Source of the DNA: Ehretia macrophylla | Lineage: Eukaryota; Streptophyta; Magnoliopsida; Boraginales; Ehretiaceae | DNA: 64,000 nt | Direction: 5' to 3' | NCBI GenBank assembly: GCA_037974665.1 | Contig: CM075767.1 | Coordinates: 5,791,501 to 5,855,500, forward strand | Shown here: positions 60,201-64,000 of the stretch, one piece after another | How positions within the stretch are numbered: position 1 is the stretch's first letter | Layout of the letters: each line of letters begins with the position of its first letter | Position numbers and translations under genes: made by a program | The notes under the pieces: model-generated | Told to the model about the DNA's origin: nothing | Database searches by the model: none | Seen by the model: only the letters and a program-made list of their open reading frames with translations

Positions 60201-61740
60201 CCGAAACTGAAGAATACCATCCTCGTGCACTTTGAAGTCAGACTGATCATCCGTGATCTGATCCTTGATCTTCTGAAGTTTAACATCAAGTTGCTGAGCT
60301 TCTCTGATCTGAGACAACAATAAAGGCTGAATACAGAGATGTGAATACATCACCCCAACCTGAGTCAACTCCGGTCTCCAATAAGTAAATTCCTCAAGAA
60401 CTTCCCACTTCTTGACAGCCAAACAAGAAACACTCGCCTTACGGCTAAGAGCGTCTGCCACAACATTTGCCTTTCCAGGTAGATAGCTGATAGAGCAATT
60501 ATAATCCCCAAGAAGTTCCATCCACCTCCGCTGACGCATATTCAACTCCTTCTGTGAGAATAAATACTTAAGACTCTTATGATCAGTGAAAATCTCGAAC
60601 TTACTGCCCCATAGATAATGACGCCACTTTTTCAGTGCGAAAACAACAACTGCCAACTCAAGATCATGAGTCGGATAGTTCACCTCATAAGGCTTCAACT
60701 TTCTAAAAGCATAGGCAATAACCCGACCATTCTGCATAAGAACACATCCCAAGCTCTCCTTGGATGCATCACTGTAAATGACCATATTATCGGTCCCCTC
60801 TGGTAGAGCAAGTACTAGAGCAGTAGTCAATCTCTTTTTCAATTCCTGAAACCCACTCTCACATTTCTCATCCCAAACAAAGCTAGTCTGTTTCTGAGTT
60901 AACTTAGAAAGTGGCCCTGCAATCTTAGAAAAGTCCTTGACAAACCTACGATAATAACCTGCCAAGCCAAGAAAGCTACGAACCTCAAAAACATTCTTCG
61001 GATGTTTCCAAGACATCACCGATTCAATCTTAGTGGGATCTACAGAAATACAGCTCTGCGTGATAACATGACCAAGAAAAGATATGCGTTGCAGCCAAAA
61101 TTCACATTTGCTGAATTTCGCAAACAACTGATGTTCCTGCAGCTTCTGTAAAACAAGCAGTAGATGTTTCTCGTGCTCCGATTCAGACTTAGAATAAACC
61201 AAGATTTCATCAATAAAGATCACCACGAACTGGTCCAAGTACGGCTGAAAATCCCGATGCATAAGGTCTATGAATGCTGCTGGTACATTAGTTAATCCAA
61301 AGGGCATAACTACAAACTCATAATGCCCGTTACTGAGTCCTAAAAGCAGACTTCGGAACATCCTCCGTGCGAATCTGAAGCTGATAATACCCCTGCCTCA
61401 AGTCAAACTTAGAGTAGACTTTGGCTCCCTAAAGTTGATCAAACAACTCATCAATCAGTGGAAACGGATACTTGTTCTTGATGGTCACCTGATTAAAACC
61501 ACGATAATCAATGCATAATCTCAAGGTACCATCATTCTTATTCACAAATAAAACAGGAGCTCCCCAAGGTGAAGAACTCTGCTGAATGAAACCCTTCTCT
61601 ATTAACTCCTGTAACGGAGTTTTCAACTCCTTCAACTCAGCTGGTGCCATCCGGTACGCTGATTTAGAAATAGGTTGAGTACCGGGAACAAGATTAATCA
61701 CAAACTCCACATCTCTCTCTGGTGGTAACCCTGGCAACTC
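60201..61740 (-). pseudogene. pol: Reverse transcriptase and RNase H, catalytic box altered
   Basis: RT N-terminus [14 protein letters not shown] (61737) with [14 protein letters not shown] (~61515), then [22 protein letters not shown], the YxDD box, [12 protein letters not shown], and RNase H with [17 protein letters not shown] (~60765) and [20 protein letters not shown] (~60575). The box reads FIDE: the second catalytic aspartate is glutamate (codon 61208-61206), which should cripple polymerisation. Other lesions are a TAG at 61431-61429, one extra base near 61330 and a TAG at 61743-61741 upstream. The 468-codon run 61361-59955 is the longest open coding stretch in the window. Confidence 0.95.
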
Positions 61741-62298
61741 CTAGGGAAATACATTGGGATATTCCCGAATAATAGAAACTTCCTCCAGCTGTAGCTTATC
61801 AAATAGCTTGTTGATCAAATAAGCTAGATAACCCGAACACCCCTTACTCACCAACTTAACAGCTTTAGTTGCTGAGATAACAAAACTCGTCTTAGCACCC
61901 CGGTTCCCTACTACCTCAACTACTGGTTGATCTGGCAAACGAAACTGTACTACCTTTGTTCTACAGTTCAACTGGGCATCATACTTAGAAAGTCAATCCA
62001 TACCCAAGATAACATCATACCCCCGGATAGGAAATAAGATAAGGTCCGAAGGAAAATTATACCCCTTAACATGAATTATACAATCCTTACATACTAAGCC
62101 AGTAATATACTTATCAGTCAAAGAGATACTAATCTCAACCACATAAGGCAGTCTTTCAGGTTGCACATTAACACGTTGCACACAAACAGGAGTAATGAAA
62201 GAATGCGTAGCACCAGAATCAATCAACACTTTGACAAGTTGATCAAGTATAAGGAAGTTACCTTCCACAACTGTAGTCTCCTCAGGCATCTCCTCCAA
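61741..62298 (-). pseudogene. Aspartic protease region, motif intact but frame broken
   Basis: LVKVLIDSGATHSFITP (about 62240-62190) holds the catalytic D-S-G, and VILGMD (~62000) is the closing strand. A TGA at 61995-61993, normally Trp in GMDWL, and a TAG at 61743-61741 interrupt the frame. The region just upstream (GNFLILDQL) matches the last codons kept in the gag-only element. Confidence 0.92.
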
Positions 62299-63567
62299 GT
62301 CAACTGCGTAGGCCCGAGCCTAAACTCGCTGCTGCTGAGGTGCACTACCCGCAGGTCGACCTTGATAACCCTGAGTCGCTGCCCGACCCTCAGTCCTCTG
62401 ATATCTAGGGTAATCCCTTGCCTTATGCTGATTGCTACCGCAACCCAAACAAGCCCCTAACTTCACCCTACATTCGGCATCCACATGGCCCTGGCGCTTG
62501 CAATAAGTACACTGCGGTGATGATGCACTGACACTGCCCCTGGAAGAACCAGAAGCTGAAGAAGTAGCTGTACCAGCCTGCTGCTAAGGTCTAACAAAAC
62601 TAGGCCTGTATTGACCCTGAGACTGGGCTGGCCTGTACTGGGACTGAACCTGATAGGACCTTTGCTGAAACTGCGGTCGATAATAATAATGCTAACCCTG
62701 TGGCCTGAAAGAACCCTGCTGAGCTGGCGGCCTGTACACAACCTGTTGTACTGAAGGCCTATACACTCCCTGCTGACCCTGAGGCTGAAATAGCCTCTTG
62801 CTAGGCTGGCTAGATACAATCTGTTCCCCATTTCTCTTCTCCAGTCTAGAAGCTGCATTAAAGGCCTCTGTAAGTATATCATACCGATTCAGGGCCATTG
62901 CATCCTGAATCTCGGGCCTCAATCCTAACATGAATCTACGAGTCTTACGTTCCTCAACAGCCACATACTCTGGTGCATACCGGGACAACCTAGTGAAAGT
63001 GACCTCATACTGAGCCACGAAAGCATCTCCCTGCACTAAGGCTAGAAACTCTGCCTATCTCCGCTCCCTCGCGATCTTCGGGACATACTTTGCCCAGAAA
63101 GATAACAGAAAGGTATCCCAAACATATGGAATACCCTGAGTCTCCCAGCTAGTTTTCACCATGCCCCACCATTTTTCTACCTCATCATCTAGCAAATACA
63201 CGGCAAAAGTGACCTTTCGCTCATCGGTATAATCAAGAGGGTCAAAAATCTTCTCCACCTTGCTAATCCACGCCTCAGCCTTCCTGTCGTCCGGCTCCCC
63301 CTGAAACTGTGGTGCGTAATACCCTAAAAACTCTTTCAGTGTACCACGACCGTGGAACCCACCTTGTGCATTCAACAACTGATTCTGCAATGCCTGATTT
63401 TGGGCAGCCTGCCCTACCAGTAACTGTGCCTGACTAGCCATAATCTCGTTCATCCTATCAAAAGCTGCACCTATATGATCTTCATCCCAAACTTGGCCTG
63501 GTGCCACATTTCTTGGAATCTAATCAGTCATCTCAGGCCTACCTCTGGTCCTCGGTCTACCCGTCAT
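62299..63567 (-). pseudogene. gag: gag of the 56401 element, several stops
   Basis: The start is the ATG at 63567 (MTGRPRTRGRPEMTD), followed at once by a TAG. The gag domain carries FLGYYAPQFQGEPDDRK, DDEVEKWW, FWAKYVPKIARERR, then TAG at 63057-63055, then TFTRLSRYAPEYV and MLGLRPEIQDAMALNRYD. A Gln-rich linker with more stops leads to a first knuckle C-TY-C-KRQG-H-VDAE-C (~62515) and a second, CLGCGSNQHKARDY, whose last Cys is Tyr. The linker is longer than in the gag-only element (extra YYYRPQFQQ segment near 62690-62640). Confidence 0.92.
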
Positions 63568-63841
63568 TCTACTAATCAAAGAGTTAGCACAGGTTATAGC
63601 ACGTAAACAGGCTATAGACAATTATTAGCAGATAAGCAACAATTCACATAAACACATAAATCACTTAAGTATCAATCACATAAACAAATTAATCACATAA
63701 TCACATAAGCACTAAATCACTTAATCACTTAATCACTTAACCATATTAACACATAGTTCACTTTTCTTTCACTTCATACATACTTTTATGCTAAGACCGT
63801 TACCCATATTCCGAGAATACCCCGGCTGACAGCTAACATGT
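63568..63841 (-). other. Leader of the 56401 element
   Basis: This is non-coding sequence between gag and the primer site. It has the AATCACTT head-to-tail words at about 63715-63740 and closely parallels the leader at 36317-36576. Confidence 0.7.
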
Positions 63842-63853
63842 GCTCTGATACCA
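63842..63853 (-). promoter_or_regulatory. Primer-binding site of the 56401 element
   Basis: The minus strand reads TGGTATCAGAGC exactly, six bases from the LTR. Confidence 0.94.
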
Positions 63854-63859
63854 CTTAAA

Positions 63860-64000
63860 TGTCACGCCCCAACTCGACCCCACCTACAATCAATCAGGAC
63901 GCAACGGAATTTCGGTAGTATAACGACAGTAATAAAGACACCGAGGCTCTAAACCAACCTCTCAAAACATCATACAATCAAACTCCTCAACCAAACAACA
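63860..64000 (-). repeat. 5' LTR of the 56401 element, cut by the window edge
   Basis: It starts TGTCACGCCCCAACTC on the plus strand and matches 56401-56541 with few differences. Only 141 of about 2,440 bases are inside the window. Confidence 0.93.

Larger units (their letters stand above)
56401..64000 (-). mobile_element. Ty3/gypsy chromovirus with near-complete broken gag-pol, minus strand
   Basis: It reads right to left: 5' LTR (63860 to beyond the window), primer site, gag, protease, RT, RNase H, integrase, chromodomain, polypurine tract, 3' LTR (56401-58842). It belongs to the same LTR family as 28498 and 31913 and is the only copy of that family here with pol. Lesions are few for its length. 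The 5-bp TSD would be CTCTGG-side sequence at 56396-56400, but the right flank is outside the window. Confidence 0.95.

Overview
This is plant nuclear repetitive DNA. The evidence is AT-rich sequence, Ty3/gypsy chromovirus polyproteins (gag, protease, reverse transcriptase, RNase H, integrase, chromodomain), very long LTRs of 2.4-4 kb, tRNA-iMet primer sites, 5-bp target duplications and nested insertions. I found no host protein gene, tRNA, rRNA or bacterial-type feature. The layout fits a flowering plant with a retrotransposon-bloated intergenic or heterochromatic region. The species cannot be named from what I can see.

Region by region. 1-1098 and 11997-12167 belong to one ~452-bp-period tandem repeat. 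One of its monomers was hit twice: by a 4-kb solo LTR (1099-5094, TSD AATGG) and by a pol-less minus-strand LTR element (5110-11991, TSD AAATG). 12168-13081 is a truncated LTR end. 13082-44787 is the remains of a minus-strand Ty1/copia element. Its left LTR was split by a complete Ty3 element with a decayed gag-pol (13185-23236, TSD GACAC). Its 4-kb internal region (23363-27397) keeps only a broken gag start. Its right LTR was split by another non-autonomous Ty3 element (28498-43453, TSD TTGAT). That element in turn contains a minus-strand gag-only element of the same family (31913-39138). 44788-45937 is unassigned AT-rich DNA. 45938-47851 and 55401-56400 are two pieces of an LTR related to the solo LTR, split by a pol-less element (47852-55400) whose 3' LTR has lost its end. 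56401 to the window edge is a minus-strand Ty3 element of the 28498 family with a nearly full-length but broken gag-pol.

How the parts relate. The Ty3 families look like one chromovirus lineage, most like Tekay/Del from the C-terminal chromodomain and long LTRs. Two copies carry gag-pol (13185 and 56401), both with stops, frameshifts and catalytic-residue changes. The gag-only and pol-less copies would have needed proteins supplied in trans.

The most interesting signals are structural. (1) A short hairpin in every LTR family whose stem sequence changes while pairing is kept. (2) A second dyad just upstream of the polypurine tract, kept in elements that have lost pol. (3) A degenerate array of about 13-nt period that fills the place of pol in three non-autonomous elements. 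All comparisons were made by eye; no alignment, dating or database search was run.
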